Assembly: GCA_018902545.1 (NCBI GenBank)
Contig: JAHIQM010000020.1
Location: 141,794 to 205,793, forward strand
DNA length: 64,000 nucleotides
Source of the DNA: Pseudomonadota bacterium
Lineage (GTDB): Bacteria > Desulfobacterota > Desulfovibrionia > Desulfovibrionales > Desulfomicrobiaceae
Direction: 5' to 3'
A program made the translations under genes and the position numbers. The notes under the pieces are model-generated. The model did no database searches. It was not told where the DNA came from and saw nothing but the letters and a program-made list of their open reading frames with translations. The stretch's first letter is position 1; each line of letters starts with the position of its first letter. Of this stretch, positions 1 through 9,357 are shown piece by piece.

Positions 1-378
1 GCCTCCAATCTGGGCGGCGTGCTGTCCGGTGTGGACGTTGTCGTCGATGCTCTGGGCGGCATCGCGCCGCGTCTGGCCCTGCACGAAGCCGCAAGCCGCG
101 CCGGCATCGCGGTGGTGAGCGCGGCTGTGGCCGGATGGACGGCCCTGGTCGGCAGCGAACTGCCCGGACAGGTGGGCATTTCGCGTATGTGGACCGACCC
201 TGAGGACAAGGACGCCGAGCATGTTCTGGGCAGTCTGGCACCGGCCGCATGCCTGGCGGCTTCGCTGCAGGCCGCCGAGACAGTGCAGTACCTGGCCACA
301 GGCTCCCTGCGTCTGGCCGGGCGCATGCTGCACGCGGACCTGTCCGAATTTCGTTTTGAAATCTATGACCTTTTGTGA
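1..378 (+). CDS. ThiF/MoeB/HesA-family adenylyltransferase, C-terminal part
   Basis: The reading frame is open from the first base, so the gene begins outside the window and only about 125 C-terminal residues are seen. They resemble the distal half of E1-like ThiF/MoeB/HesA proteins, which adenylate the C-terminus of small sulfur-carrier proteins in thiamine, molybdopterin or cysteine pathways. The visible part includes the VDALGG stretch after the Rossmann fold and the family-like GSLAPAACLAASLQAAE helix. The nucleotide-binding loop and any zinc cysteines lie upstream and cannot be checked. The stop codon is 9 bp before rdgB, so the two are probably co-transcribed. The exact subfamily is undecided. 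Confidence 0.7.
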   Translation, partial: ASNLGGVLSGVDVVVDALGGIAPRLALHEAASRAGIAVVSAAVAGWTALVGSELPGQVGISRMWTDPEDKDAEHVLGSLAPAACLAASLQAAETVQYLATGSLRLAGRMLHADLSEFRFEIYDLL

Positions 379-387
379 CGGATACAG

Positions 388-1014
388 ATGGACACCATTG
401 TGCTCGCCACCGGCAATGCCGGCAAGATACGTGAACTTTCGGCCATGCTGGCCGAATTGAATCCGGACGTCCGGGTGCTCGGCCTCAAAGACTTTCCGCA
501 CATCGGCGAAATCCCCGAGACCGGCGCGACCTTCGAGGACAACGCCCGCATCAAGGCCCTGGCCGTGGCCCGGGCCACGGGGCTGGTGGCCGTGGCCGAC
601 GATTCGGGTCTGGCCGTGGACGCTCTGAACGGAGCTCCGGGCGTCTATTCGGCCCGCTACAGCGGTGATGACGCCACGGATGAGAAAAATGTAGCCAAGC
701 TCCTGGACGCCATGAAGGACGTCGTGGACCCATGGCGCGGTTGCCATTTCGCCTGCGTTATGCTGGCGGCCACCCCCGGGGGGCGCGAGCTGATCGGTCG
801 CGGTGCCTGGCATGGCCGGGTGATCCATGCCCCGCAAGGCGACGGGGGGTTCGGATATGATCCCGTTTTCTTCGACGAAGAATTGTCCCTGACCGCCGCG
901 CAGATGGATGCGCAGATCAAGAACGGCCGCAGTCATCGCGGTCTGGCCCTGCGGGATATGCTGCGCGGCTGGCCCGAATTCCTGAAACAAGCCCGGATGG
1001 AACTGGAGAAATAA
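388..1014 (+). CDS. rdgB: XTP/dITP diphosphatase (RdgB/HAM1 family)
   Basis: This is a house-cleaning enzyme that hydrolyses XTP, dITP and ITP to the monophosphates and pyrophosphate, keeping deaminated purines out of DNA and RNA. The 208-residue length is normal. The N-terminal VLATGNAGKIRE motif, the central DDSGLAVDALNGAPGVYSAR block, FGYDPVF and the C-terminal SHR motif are all present, covering substrate and metal binding. It lies between the ThiF-like gene and glmS; its stop codon is 2 bp before the glmS start, so the three genes look like one operon. Confidence 0.95.
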   Translation: MDTIVLATGNAGKIRELSAMLAELNPDVRVLGLKDFPHIGEIPETGATFEDNARIKALAVARATGLVAVADDSGLAVDALNGAPGVYSARYSGDDATDEKNVAKLLDAMKDVVDPWRGCHFACVMLAATPGGRELIGRGAWHGRVIHAPQGDGGFGYDPVFFDEELSLTAAQMDAQIKNGRSHRGLALRDMLRGWPEFLKQARMELEK

Positions 1015-1016
1015 GC

Positions 1017-2834
1017 ATGTGCGGAATCATCGGATACACGGGGCACCGACCGGCCATACCGGCCATTGTCGAGGGTTTGCGGCGTCTGGAATATCGGGGC
1101 TACGATTCGGCTGGCGTGGCCTATGAAGAGGCGCAGGGGCTTCGCGTCATTCGCGCCGAGGGCAAGCTCGGGGCTTTGGATCAGAAAATCGCGGGCCTGG
1201 ACACGGTATCCTCCGTCTGCGGCGTCGGACACACCCGCTGGGCCACCCACGGTCTGCCCGTGGAACGCAACGCCCATCCGCACATGGACGGGGACGGGAA
1301 GTTCGCCCTGGTGCACAACGGGATCATCGAGAACTACGCCGAGCTCAAGGCCGAGCTCATGGCCGAAGGACACGTCTTTCTGTCCGAGACGGACACAGAG
1401 GTGCTGGTCCACGTCATCGCCAAGGGCGTGCAGCTGACAGGCGATGTGCGCAAGGGCATCTCCTGGGCTCTGTCACAGGTTGACGGGGCCTACGCATTTG
1501 CCCTGCTTTCCCGTGATCATCCCGGAAAGATCTGGGCCAGCCGCAAGGCCAGCCCGCTCCTCATGGGCATCGGCACGGGAGAGAATTTTCTGGCATCAGA
1601 CATCCCGGCCTTCCTGCCCTACACGCGCGAAGTGGTTTTTCTCGACAACGGCGACCTGGTGGAGATGGACGCGGGCTCCTGGCAGGTTTTTGATTCCCTG
1701 ACCCTTATGCCCAAGGCCAAGGAAGTGAAGCACATCTCCTGGGATGTGCAGGCCGCCCAGAAAGACGGGTTCAAGCATTTCATGCTCAAAGAGATCTTCG
1801 AGCAGCCTAAAGTCATCCGCGACTGTCTGACCGGTCGCATCCAGAAGGGGCGCGTCGTGCTGCCGGAGCTCGACGCCCTGGACATACCGCAGCGCCTGAC
1901 GGTTGTGGCCTGCGGCACGTCTTTTCATGCCGGGCTGTGGGCCAAGTATCTGCTTGAGTCCTGGGCGCGCATTCCCGTGCAGGTCGAGATTGCCTCGGAG
2001 TTCCGCTACCGCGACAGCGTCTTCCTGCCCGGCGACCTGGTGCTGACCATCAGCCAGTCCGGCGAGACCGCCGACACCCTGGCCGCCATCCGCATCGCCC
2101 GCGAGGCCGGAGTGCCCATTCTCGGCCTGTGCAACGTGGTCGGGTCGTCCATTGCCCGCGAGTCCGATCAGGTCGTCTACACCCAGGCCGGACCCGAGAT
2201 CAGCGTGGCCTCGACCAAGGCCATGTGCAGTCAGATGGTTCTCCTGCTGCTTATGACCCTGTCCTGGGGGGGGCGCAAAGGCGTGCTGCCTGCCGAAATT
2301 CTGAAGAATTGCCTGCGCGACCTGCCCCTGCTCCCCGACCAGTTGGAGGCGGAGCTGCCCACCATCCGCGACAAGGCCAAGGCCCTGAGTCAGGAATACG
2401 CCGATGCCAAGAGCTTCTTTTTCCTGGGACGCGGACAGAATTTTCCCCTAGCTCTCGAAGGGGCGCTAAAGCTCAAGGAGATCTCCTACATCCACGCCGA
2501 GGGCTACGCCGCTGGCGAGATGAAGCACGGACCCATCGCGCTCATTGATCAGCATTTCCCGACCTTTGCCATGGCCCTTGGGGACGAGCTCTTGCAAAAG
2601 GTCGCCTCGAACCTGCAGGAAGTCCAGGCCCGAGGCGGGCGGATCATCGCCCTGGTCAATCCCGGCGCTGCGCCTGTGGTGGAGGATCCCTGGATTCTGC
2701 CGGACGCATGGGGGCCGCTGAAGAGTTTTCTGGTGCTGCCCGCAGTGCAGCTTTTCGCCTATGAAATGGCCGTATACCTGGGCAAGGACGTGGATCAACC
2801 CAGGAATCTGGCTAAATCCGTGACCGTGGAATGA
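1017..2834 (+). CDS. glmS: Glutamine--fructose-6-phosphate aminotransferase (isomerizing)
   Basis: GlmS converts fructose-6-phosphate and glutamine to glucosamine-6-phosphate, the entry step to peptidoglycan and lipopolysaccharide amino sugars. At 605 residues it is full length. Met is followed by the catalytic Cys2 (MCGIIGYTG), which becomes the N-terminal nucleophile of the class II glutaminase domain (about residues 1-220). Two SIS sugar-isomerase domains follow, with SQSGETADT near residue 347 and the conserved C-terminal block ending NLAKSVTVE. The start follows a GGAG-like site inside the end of rdgB. The stop overlaps the next start by 4 bp (ATGA), implying translational coupling to the amidase gene. 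No glmS ribozyme is possible because the leader is only 2 bp. Confidence 0.97.
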   Translation: MCGIIGYTGHRPAIPAIVEGLRRLEYRGYDSAGVAYEEAQGLRVIRAEGKLGALDQKIAGLDTVSSVCGVGHTRWATHGLPVERNAHPHMDGDGKFALVHNGIIENYAELKAELMAEGHVFLSETDTEVLVHVIAKGVQLTGDVRKGISWALSQVDGAYAFALLSRDHPGKIWASRKASPLLMGIGTGENFLASDIPAFLPYTREVVFLDNGDLVEMDAGSWQVFDSLTLMPKAKEVKHISWDVQAAQKDGFKHFMLKEIFEQPKVIRDCLTGRIQKGRVVLPELDALDIPQRLTVVACGTSFHAGLWAKYLLESWARIPVQVEIASEFRYRDSVFLPGDLVLTISQSGETADTLAAIRIAREAGVPILGLCNVVGSSIARESDQVVYTQAGPEISVASTKAMCSQMVLLLLMTLSWGGRKGVLPAEILKNCLRDLPLLPDQLEAELPTIRDKAKALSQEYADAKSFFFLGRGQNFPLALEGALKLKEISYIHAEGYAAGEMKHGPIALIDQHFPTFAMALGDELLQKVASNLQEVQARGGRIIALVNPGAAPVVEDPWILPDAWGPLKSFLVLPAVQLFAYEMAVYLGKDVDQPRNLAKSVTVE

Positions 2835-4804
2835 GGATGAACGTACGAGCTTTGCTGAAAATCGTTCTTGTGCTGGCCCTGGTGCTGGGCTTTTCCGCTG
2901 TTGCCTTCGCTTCGGCCAAGAACGAGTACGCACGAGGCGTGAGCGCCTTCAATTCCCTGCTTGCCAACGAGAAAAGGGCTGGGCTGCGGGCGGAATGGGA
3001 ATCGGTCATGAAGCCGTTCCTGCGCTCCCTGGGCGCTGACCCCAAAAGCGAGTATGCGCCCCGGAGCATGTTTTTTCTTGGCCGGTGCTACGAGGAACTG
3101 GCCCGGCGTTCCTTTTCCCGGGCCGACCGACTCAAAGCCCTGGAAGCGTACGACCGCATGCTGGCCACCTACCCCAAGCACGGGTGGTCTGATGACGCGC
3201 TGTATCGCATGGGTCTTATCTGGCAGGAACAGTTCAATGACCCCGCAAAAGCCGCGCAGATGTTCAAAACCCTTGTCGACACCTATCCAAAGGGTGACAA
3301 GGTGCCCGAGGCCCTAGAGCGATTGGCGAAGATCCAGGGTCCCGGGTCGGTGAAGACCGAAACGGCCGCAAAAGCGCAGCCAACTGCAGTGAAGCCTGCG
3401 CAGTCGACTGCGGCTGCGGATCCGAAAAAGGCCGCGCCGGAATCGGCAAAGCTCAAGGAAGGGCTGACCCTGCTCGGCATTCGCCACTGGTCAAGCCCCG
3501 ACTACACCCGCGTGGTCATGGACGTGACCCAGAATGTGCATTACGAGCGCACCCTTGTGGAGAAGACCGCTGGTGGCAACAAGCAGTTGCAGATCACCTT
3601 GCAGCAGGCCGGAATCCACGCCGATGTCATGCCTTCGCGCACGATCCAGGACGGGATCTTGTCCCATATCGAGGTCGGTCGCGATCCTGTCGGGGGGGCG
3701 CGAGTCACCCTCGATCTGATATCGATGGATAATTATCGGGTCTTTACCTTGCCCGATCCCTACCGCGTGGTCATCGACATATACGGCGCGGGCGGAGGGA
3801 AGTCTCTGCAGCCTGACACGGGCGCGGCGGCCTCGGCTCCTGCGCCGACCCCGCCGTCCGGTGGGGAGCTGGACCATGTGCAGGCGGCGCTGGCCGAGTT
3901 GCAGGCCAAGCAGGCTGCCGAACCGAAAAAAGAGGTGGCGGTCAAACAGGCCGCCCAGGCCCCGGCGGCCAAGACCCCGGCCGTGCAGCCCAAGCCTCCG
4001 GCGCAGACCGCGGCCAAGGGATCCAAGCCTTCCGAGGCCAAGACTCCGGAAATCAAAGTCAGCTCCACACAGAAGAAATATACCGGTTCCCTGGTCGAGC
4101 AGCTGGGCCTCAAGGTGCGAACGGTCATGATCGACCCCGGGCACGGCGGCAAGGATCCCGGCGCAGTGGCCAACGGACTGCGGGAAAAAGACATCAATTT
4201 GCGCATGGCCAGGATACTTGGCACGATGCTCAAGGAGCAGGGGTTCGAGGTGCACTATACCCGCACCACCGACAAATTCATTCCCCTGGAAGAACGCACC
4301 GCCATGGCCAACGCCAGGAATGCGGACCTCTTCATCTCCGTGCACTGCAATGCATATAAAGATACGAGCGCCAAAGGTTTCGAGGTCTATTACCTCAACC
4401 TCGCCACCGATGCCCAGGCCGTGCGCGTCGCCGCCCGTGAGAACGGCGTGTCTGCCAAGAAGATCAGCGATATGCAGTTTATTCTCTCGGACCTGATGCT
4501 CAACTCGAAGATCAACGAGTCAAGGCAGATGGCCTCGATGGTGGAGGAAGAGACTCTGCGGGTCATGCGCCCGAAATACGCCCTCGCCAGCCACGGCTCC
4601 AAGGGCGCGTTTTTCTATGTTCTGACCGGGGCGCGCATGCCGTCGATTCTGGTTGAACTGGGTTACCTCACCAATCCGGCGGAGGCCAAGAGGCTCAATA
4701 CGGACGCCTATCTCACGACCATGGCCCAGGGGTTGACCCGGGGCGTGCTGGCCTACAAAAAGAAACTTGAGCGGTTTGCCCTGAACGAATCCGGCAACTC
4801 CTGA
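2831..4804 (+). CDS. N-acetylmuramoyl-L-alanine amidase with TPR-like and AMIN domains
   Basis: This periplasmic amidase cuts the bond between MurNAc and the stem peptide during cell separation. The 657-residue protein has an N-terminal signal peptide (hydrophobic core at about residues 9-26, ending AFASA). A TPR-like helical part (about 30-165) and a low-complexity Ala/Lys/Pro linker follow, then an AMIN domain (about 205-320), a second Pro/Ala-rich linker and a zinc amidase_3 domain (about 430-650). Zinc and catalytic residues are visible in IDPGHGGKDPG, the EKD glutamate, SVHCNA and ILVELGYLTN. It resembles AmiC/AmiB, but the N-terminal TPR-like part makes it longer than usual. The start overlaps the glmS stop; an in-frame ATG 6 bp downstream is an alternative. 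Confidence 0.9.
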   Translation: MRMNVRALLKIVLVLALVLGFSAVAFASAKNEYARGVSAFNSLLANEKRAGLRAEWESVMKPFLRSLGADPKSEYAPRSMFFLGRCYEELARRSFSRADRLKALEAYDRMLATYPKHGWSDDALYRMGLIWQEQFNDPAKAAQMFKTLVDTYPKGDKVPEALERLAKIQGPGSVKTETAAKAQPTAVKPAQSTAAADPKKAAPESAKLKEGLTLLGIRHWSSPDYTRVVMDVTQNVHYERTLVEKTAGGNKQLQITLQQAGIHADVMPSRTIQDGILSHIEVGRDPVGGARVTLDLISMDNYRVFTLPDPYRVVIDIYGAGGGKSLQPDTGAAASAPAPTPPSGGELDHVQAALAELQAKQAAEPKKEVAVKQAAQAPAAKTPAVQPKPPAQTAAKGSKPSEAKTPEIKVSSTQKKYTGSLVEQLGLKVRTVMIDPGHGGKDPGAVANGLREKDINLRMARILGTMLKEQGFEVHYTRTTDKFIPLEERTAMANARNADLFISVHCNAYKDTSAKGFEVYYLNLATDAQAVRVAARENGVSAKKISDMQFILSDLMLNSKINESRQMASMVEEETLRVMRPKYALASHGSKGAFFYVLTGARMPSILVELGYLTNPAEAKRLNTDAYLTTMAQGLTRGVLAYKKKLERFALNESGNS

Positions 4805-4826
4805 CCAGAGGTTTCGGCAGCCTTGT

Positions 4827-4866
4827 ACCGCCATGCTCCGAGCAAGGAGCTGGGCGGTCTTTTTTT
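4827..4866 (+). terminator. Rho-independent terminator after the amidase gene
   Basis: The hairpin has outer arms ACCGCC and GGCGGT and inner arms GCTCC and GGAGC around a 6-nt loop, followed by seven T. It ends the rdgB-glmS-amidase transcript. Confidence 0.9.
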
Positions 4867-4892
4867 AACATTTCGAGACGGAGTCAAGCTTC

Positions 4893-5579
4893 ATGGTCTT
4901 TCCCCTCGGATCGGTGATCAACGCCCTGGCCATTCTGGCTGGAGGCGCCTTGGGTTTGCTTCTGCATGGGCGGTTGCCGGAAAAAATGCGCCAGGTCGTT
5001 TTTCAGGGTCTGGGACTCTGCGTTCTGGTTATCGGCATGCAGATGGCCATGCAGGGCCAGAACGGACTGCTCGTGGTCTTAAGCGTGCTTATCGGCGGAG
5101 TGCTGGGCGAGGCCTTGAGACTCGAAGACCGTTTCGCGGGTCTGGCCGGAAAACTCAAGGGCCTGGTGCGCTCGTCCAACACCCGCTTCGTGGACGGCAT
5201 GGTCAATGCGTCCCTGATCTACTGCATCGGCGCCATGGCGATTCTTGGCTCTTTCGATGAAGGCATCCGCGGTGATCATTCCATTCTGTTCACCAAGGCC
5301 TTGCTCGATGGATTCGCATCCATTGCCCTGGCTTCAACCTACGGTTCGGGAGTGCTTTTTTCCGCTTTGCCGGTCCTTCTTTACCAGGGACTGCTGACCA
5401 TTTTCGCCGGGGCATTTCAGTCCTATTTTTCGGAGTACCTCATTGCCCAGCTTACGGCCACTGGCGGGACCCTGATCCTGGGCATCGGCATCAATCTCCT
5501 GGGCCTTGCGGTCATCCGCCTTTCAAGCCTGTTGCCGTCCCTGATCATTATCGTCATCCTGTCTCTGCTCTTCCCCTAG
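4893..5579 (+). CDS. DUF554-family integral membrane protein
   Basis: This 228-residue polytopic membrane protein has six or seven predicted hydrophobic segments. It matches the DUF554 family (YqgA/YdfK type) by its N-terminal GSVINALAILAGGALG stretch, the LIGGVLGEALRLEDR loop, the LRSSNTRFVDG-like loop and the GSFDEGIRGDHSILFTKALL block. The family has no established function; a transport role is often assumed. It sits alone between a terminator and the following kinase operon. The start has a GGAG-like site (ACGGAGTC) upstream. Confidence 0.85.
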   Translation: MVFPLGSVINALAILAGGALGLLLHGRLPEKMRQVVFQGLGLCVLVIGMQMAMQGQNGLLVVLSVLIGGVLGEALRLEDRFAGLAGKLKGLVRSSNTRFVDGMVNASLIYCIGAMAILGSFDEGIRGDHSILFTKALLDGFASIALASTYGSGVLFSALPVLLYQGLLTIFAGAFQSYFSEYLIAQLTATGGTLILGIGINLLGLAVIRLSSLLPSLIIIVILSLLFP

Positions 5580-5709
5580 AAACGTTCAAACTGGAGTGGC
5601 GCAGAAGAGTTTTGCTTTTCAAAGCCTTGCCGTTGTGTATAAAGTTCAGGGGACATAGCCTGGACTTTTCGCCCGGCATGTGCGGAGTCAAATCCTTAGC
5701 GGTGGACAG

Positions 5710-7608
5710 ATGACGACCTCCTCCAGAATTCTCAGAACCGACGTCAGTGGACGCCTTGGGCGTAAACTGCTGCTCTGGGTCCTGCTTGGCAGCACCCTGT
5801 TCACGGTGCTTGGAACAATGGTTCAGCTCACCATCGACTACCGCAAAGACAAGGACGAGATGCTGTCCCAGCTGGAGCAGATTCGCACCTCGCGCGTGTC
5901 CAGTCTGACCAGCGCCTTGTGGCACCTCGATGAGGTGCAGATCCTGGTGCAGCTTGAGGGGGTCCTGGAGTTGCGCGACATGCGGTTCGCCGAGGTGATC
6001 ACTCCGGAGGGAATACGATTTTTCAGGGGTGAGCGGGCTGATGAGGCGACCTTGATGGTGCGGAAATTCCCGCTCCAGTACAGGACCCTCGACCGCATCG
6101 ATCATATCGGCACCCTGATCGTAGGCGCCGATGAAGGGGCGTTGCAGCGCCGGCTGCTGGACAAGATTCTGATCATCGTCATCACTCAGGGCGTGCAGAT
6201 TTTCCTGGTGGCCGTGCTGATCGTTTTTATTTTTTACATGCTGGTCACCCGCCATCTGCGTCGCATGGCGCTTTATACCTCCGGGTTGACCATCGACAGG
6301 CTGCAGGAGACGCTGACTCTGGACAAATCCTCGTCCAAGCCGGACGAGATCGACATCGTGGTGCGCGCCTTCAACGACATGCGCGAAAACCTGCTCCGGG
6401 ACATCAAGCAGCGGGAGGCCGCCGAGAAAAAGCTCAAGGATGCCGAGGGGTATATCCGTAACATCCTTGACTCCATGCCCTCGATCCTGGTCTCCGTCGA
6501 TGTGGATGGGCGCATCACCCAGTGGAATCAGCAGGCGGTGCTCAAGACCGGGATGCCCCCCGAAATGGTTCAAGGACGTCCGCTCGCGGAAGTATTTCCA
6601 CAGGCTCCGGTCAGCATGGATCAGATATGGGCCGCCATCGACTCCAACCTTCCGGTCAAGATCGCCAAAGCCCCCAGGGCGCGAGGGGATCTGCTCGAAT
6701 ATTCCGACGTGACAGTCTACCCCCTGACGACCAACGATGTCGTGCAAGGGGCGGTGATCCGCATAGATGATGCGACAGAGAGGGTGCGCATCGAAGAGGT
6801 GCTCATCCAGTCCGAAAAGATGGCCTCCGTAGGCGGCCTGGCGGCGGGAATGGCCCACGAAATCAACAACCCTCTGGCCGGGATCCTTCAGAACGGGCAG
6901 GTCATCCGCAACAGGATTTCCCCGGATTTGCCTGCCAACAGAAAGTTGGCGGAAGAACTTGGAGTTGATATGAATCTGGTGCACGCCTACTTCGAGCGGC
7001 GTGGCCTTTTGCGCATGATGGACTCCATCATGGAATCGGGGATCCGGGCCGCCAGAATCGTGGAAAACATGCTTTCCTTCAGCCGCAAGAACAGCCTCTC
7101 TCTGGGCGAGGTGGATATCCCCGCCCTGCTTGATCGTACTCTCGAACTGGCGGCCAATGATTACGATCTCAAGAAGAAGTATGATTTCCGTAAGATCAGA
7201 ATCGTGCGTGAATACGAACCGGGCCTGCCTCTTGTGCTTTGCGAGGAGAGCAAGATCCAGCAGGTTTTCTTCAACCTGATCCGCAACGGGGCTCAGGCCA
7301 TGGCGAGCCAGGACCTTCCGCCCTGTTTCACCCTCAGGGTCATGGGCGGCGACGGCGAGGTGCGGATCGAGATCGAGGACAACGGTCCGGGTATGACCGA
7401 GGAGTTGCGTAAACGGGTTTTCGAACCCTTCTTCACCACCAAACGCGTGGGCGAGGGCACCGGACTCGGCCTTTCGGTGTCATATTTTCTGGTAGTTGAA
7501 AATCACGGCGGCAGGATCGAAGTGGAATCCACCCCCGGCAAGGGTTCGGTTTTCATTATCCATCTGCCACTCATCCCGGCGGTACAAAGCGTCGGCGGAG
7601 CAGAATAA
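5710..7608 (+). CDS. Membrane sensor histidine kinase (PAS, HisKA, HATPase)
   Basis: This 632-residue two-component kinase has a first membrane segment at about residues 18-40 and a periplasmic sensor of about 110 residues. A second membrane segment (about 160-185) leads into a HAMP-like stretch and a PAS domain beginning near SILVSVDVDG. The phospho-acceptor H-box is GGLAAGMAHEINNPLAGI. The ATPase part has DNGPGM and GEGTGLGLS. There is an unusually long stretch between the H-box and the rest of the dimerisation helix. I chose the ATG at 5710 because a GGTGGA site lies just upstream; an in-frame ATG at 5680 is possible. The stop overlaps the next start by one base. The ligand is unknown. Confidence 0.88.
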   Translation: MTTSSRILRTDVSGRLGRKLLLWVLLGSTLFTVLGTMVQLTIDYRKDKDEMLSQLEQIRTSRVSSLTSALWHLDEVQILVQLEGVLELRDMRFAEVITPEGIRFFRGERADEATLMVRKFPLQYRTLDRIDHIGTLIVGADEGALQRRLLDKILIIVITQGVQIFLVAVLIVFIFYMLVTRHLRRMALYTSGLTIDRLQETLTLDKSSSKPDEIDIVVRAFNDMRENLLRDIKQREAAEKKLKDAEGYIRNILDSMPSILVSVDVDGRITQWNQQAVLKTGMPPEMVQGRPLAEVFPQAPVSMDQIWAAIDSNLPVKIAKAPRARGDLLEYSDVTVYPLTTNDVVQGAVIRIDDATERVRIEEVLIQSEKMASVGGLAAGMAHEINNPLAGILQNGQVIRNRISPDLPANRKLAEELGVDMNLVHAYFERRGLLRMMDSIMESGIRAARIVENMLSFSRKNSLSLGEVDIPALLDRTLELAANDYDLKKKYDFRKIRIVREYEPGLPLVLCEESKIQQVFFNLIRNGAQAMASQDLPPCFTLRVMGGDGEVRIEIEDNGPGMTEELRKRVFEPFFTTKRVGEGTGLGLSVSYFLVVENHGGRIEVESTPGKGSVFIIHLPLIPAVQSVGGAE

Positions 7609-8012
7609 TGGCTCAGCATGCGATGGCGGGAAACGAGACACAGGTGCTCGTCCTGGACGACGAACCGAACATTCGGGACAGCCTGGCCGAATATCTGATG
7701 GACTGCGGTTTCACCACCCTGACGGCCGAGAGCGCCGAGGATGCCCTGGCCTTGCCAGGGCTGGGCGAGATCGCGGTGGCCGTTGTGGATATCCGTCTGG
7801 GGGGCATCGACGGGCTGGAGTTCATCAAACGACTGCACGCGCTCCATCCGGCTGTGTACTGCCTGATCCACACCGGTTCCACGGATTTTCAACTGGACAG
7901 GGAACTTCGGGATATCGGCCTGACGGACCGCGAAGTGCTTTACAAACCGGTCCTGGACATGGGCATTTTCGAGACCCTTATTCGAGAAAAAACGGCGGAG
8001 GACCGCACATGA
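7608..8012 (+). CDS. Single-domain response regulator
   Basis: This 134-residue receiver-only protein has the acidic pair in LVLDDEPN, the phospho-acceptor aspartate in VAVVDIRLGG, a conserved threonine/serine region around IHTGSTD and the lysine in LYKPV. It has no DNA-binding or enzymatic output. It starts one base before the end of the upstream kinase and overlaps the downstream gene by 4 bp (ATGA). It is therefore the likely phosphate shuttle of this three-gene unit, either between the two kinases or to a target elsewhere. Confidence 0.88.
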   Translation: MAQHAMAGNETQVLVLDDEPNIRDSLAEYLMDCGFTTLTAESAEDALALPGLGEIAVAVVDIRLGGIDGLEFIKRLHALHPAVYCLIHTGSTDFQLDRELRDIGLTDREVLYKPVLDMGIFETLIREKTAEDRT

Positions 8013-9241
8013 GTCATGGCAAGCTTCCCGTGGTCCTGACCATAGACGACGATCAGGCCGTGCGCGAAAGTCTGGCCAATTTTCTGGAGGATTTCGGATA
8101 CTCTGTGCTGCAAGCCGGAGACGGAGAGCAGGGGCTGGAGGTGTTTGCGGCGGGCAACCCCGACCTGATTCTGGTCGATCTGCGCATGCCGCGTATGGAC
8201 GGGCTGCAGGTGCTGGCCAAAGTTCGGGAAATTTCTCCGCAGACACCCATCATGGTGATTTCCGGTGCGGGCGACATTCGGGACGTGGTGGAGGCCCTGC
8301 GCCGGGGCGCCTGGGATTATCTGGTCAAGCCCATTCAGGACATGAACATCTTGCTGCATTCGGTGGAGACGTGCCTGGAACGGGCCCGCTTGCAGCGGCA
8401 GAATCGCGAGTACCAGCAAAGTCTCGAAGAATCCCTCGACAAGTTGCACCGTACCCAGAAGGAGATGATCCAGTCTGCCAAGATGGCGGCGTTGGGGGAT
8501 CTTGTGGCGGGGGTGGCCCATGAGGTCAACACGCCCATCGGGGTCAGCGTCACGGCGGCCTCATTTCTGTCCGAGCGGACGCGGCAGTTGCGGGAATTGT
8601 ACGAGAATGGGGAGATGAAACGCTCGGACCTGGAAAAATACCTGTCCCTGGCGGAGGAGTCTTCCGGCTCTGTACTCTCCAATCTGGAACGGGCCGCGGA
8701 GCTGGTGCAGAGCTTCAAAAAAGTCGCGGCGGATCAGAGCTCCGAGGAAAAACGCATCTTTGAGATGAAGAATTATCTGGAGCAGATTCTTCTTAGCCTG
8801 CGACCGCAGTTCAAACGCACCCCCCATCAGGTGCGCATGGACTGCCCGGACGATCTGACCCTTGATTCCTATCCCGGGGCCATCATGCAGATCATGACCA
8901 ACCTGATCATGAATTCCCTGATCCACGGGTTCTCGGACGGCCGTCCCGGGGAGATCTCCGTCACGGTGGAAGCGGCCGGGGAAAATGTCGTGCTGATCTA
9001 CCGCGACACAGGCATCGGCATGGATCGCGAACAGAAGGAGCGGATCTACGATCCTTTCTATACCACGACGCGCGGTTCCGGGGGCACGGGTCTTGGCATG
9101 AACATTGTCTACAATCTGGTCACCCAGACCCTCAAAGGGTCGATCATGCTGGAAACCAGCCCCGGGCAGGGCGCGGTGTTTTTTCTGACCCTGCCCAGAA
9201 ATCCTGACCGAGTCGCCGATGTCTCCGGGAATCCCTCATAG
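8009..9241 (+). CDS. Hybrid receiver-histidine kinase
   Basis: This soluble 410-residue protein has an N-terminal receiver domain (acidic residues in LTIDDDQ, phospho-acceptor in LILVDLRMPRMDG, lysine in LVKPI) and then a coiled-coil linker. The kinase core has an H-box GDLVAGVAHEVNTPIG and ATP-binding motifs DTGIGMDRE and GGTGLGMNIVYN. A receiver in front of a kinase is typical of proteins that switch their kinase by phosphorylation from a partner. It is translationally coupled to the receiver gene before it. Longer in-frame starts exist upstream, but they overlap the receiver gene heavily and were discarded. No membrane segment is seen. Confidence 0.88.
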   Translation: MSHGKLPVVLTIDDDQAVRESLANFLEDFGYSVLQAGDGEQGLEVFAAGNPDLILVDLRMPRMDGLQVLAKVREISPQTPIMVISGAGDIRDVVEALRRGAWDYLVKPIQDMNILLHSVETCLERARLQRQNREYQQSLEESLDKLHRTQKEMIQSAKMAALGDLVAGVAHEVNTPIGVSVTAASFLSERTRQLRELYENGEMKRSDLEKYLSLAEESSGSVLSNLERAAELVQSFKKVAADQSSEEKRIFEMKNYLEQILLSLRPQFKRTPHQVRMDCPDDLTLDSYPGAIMQIMTNLIMNSLIHGFSDGRPGEISVTVEAAGENVVLIYRDTGIGMDREQKERIYDPFYTTTRGSGGTGLGMNIVYNLVTQTLKGSIMLETSPGQGAVFFLTLPRNPDRVADVSGNPS

Positions 9242-9357
9242 GTTGGGTTTTTCGGCGCATCGTCGACGCCCCGGCGCATCCGTTTGGCCTGGCTCCCTTC
9301 GGCCATCCGGCTGCGACAGGAATTGCCCGTGCACAAAAGAGAACGCTTATGGTCGGC

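Noticed and set aside
3491..4345. Long open frame of 284 codons antisense to the cell-wall amidase gene
   Set aside because: Shadow of the strongly biased high-G+C coding strand; no ribosome-binding site, no family resemblance, His/Gly/Arg-rich composition.
5554..6984. 476-codon antisense frame across the sensor kinase
   Set aside because: Entirely opposite a well-supported kinase gene; composition typical of antisense frames in G+C-rich DNA.
7496..8008. Upstream extension of the hybrid kinase at 8009
   Set aside because: It would overlap the complete receiver gene in another frame; the ATG at 8009 gives a clean receiver start and a 4-bp overlap.
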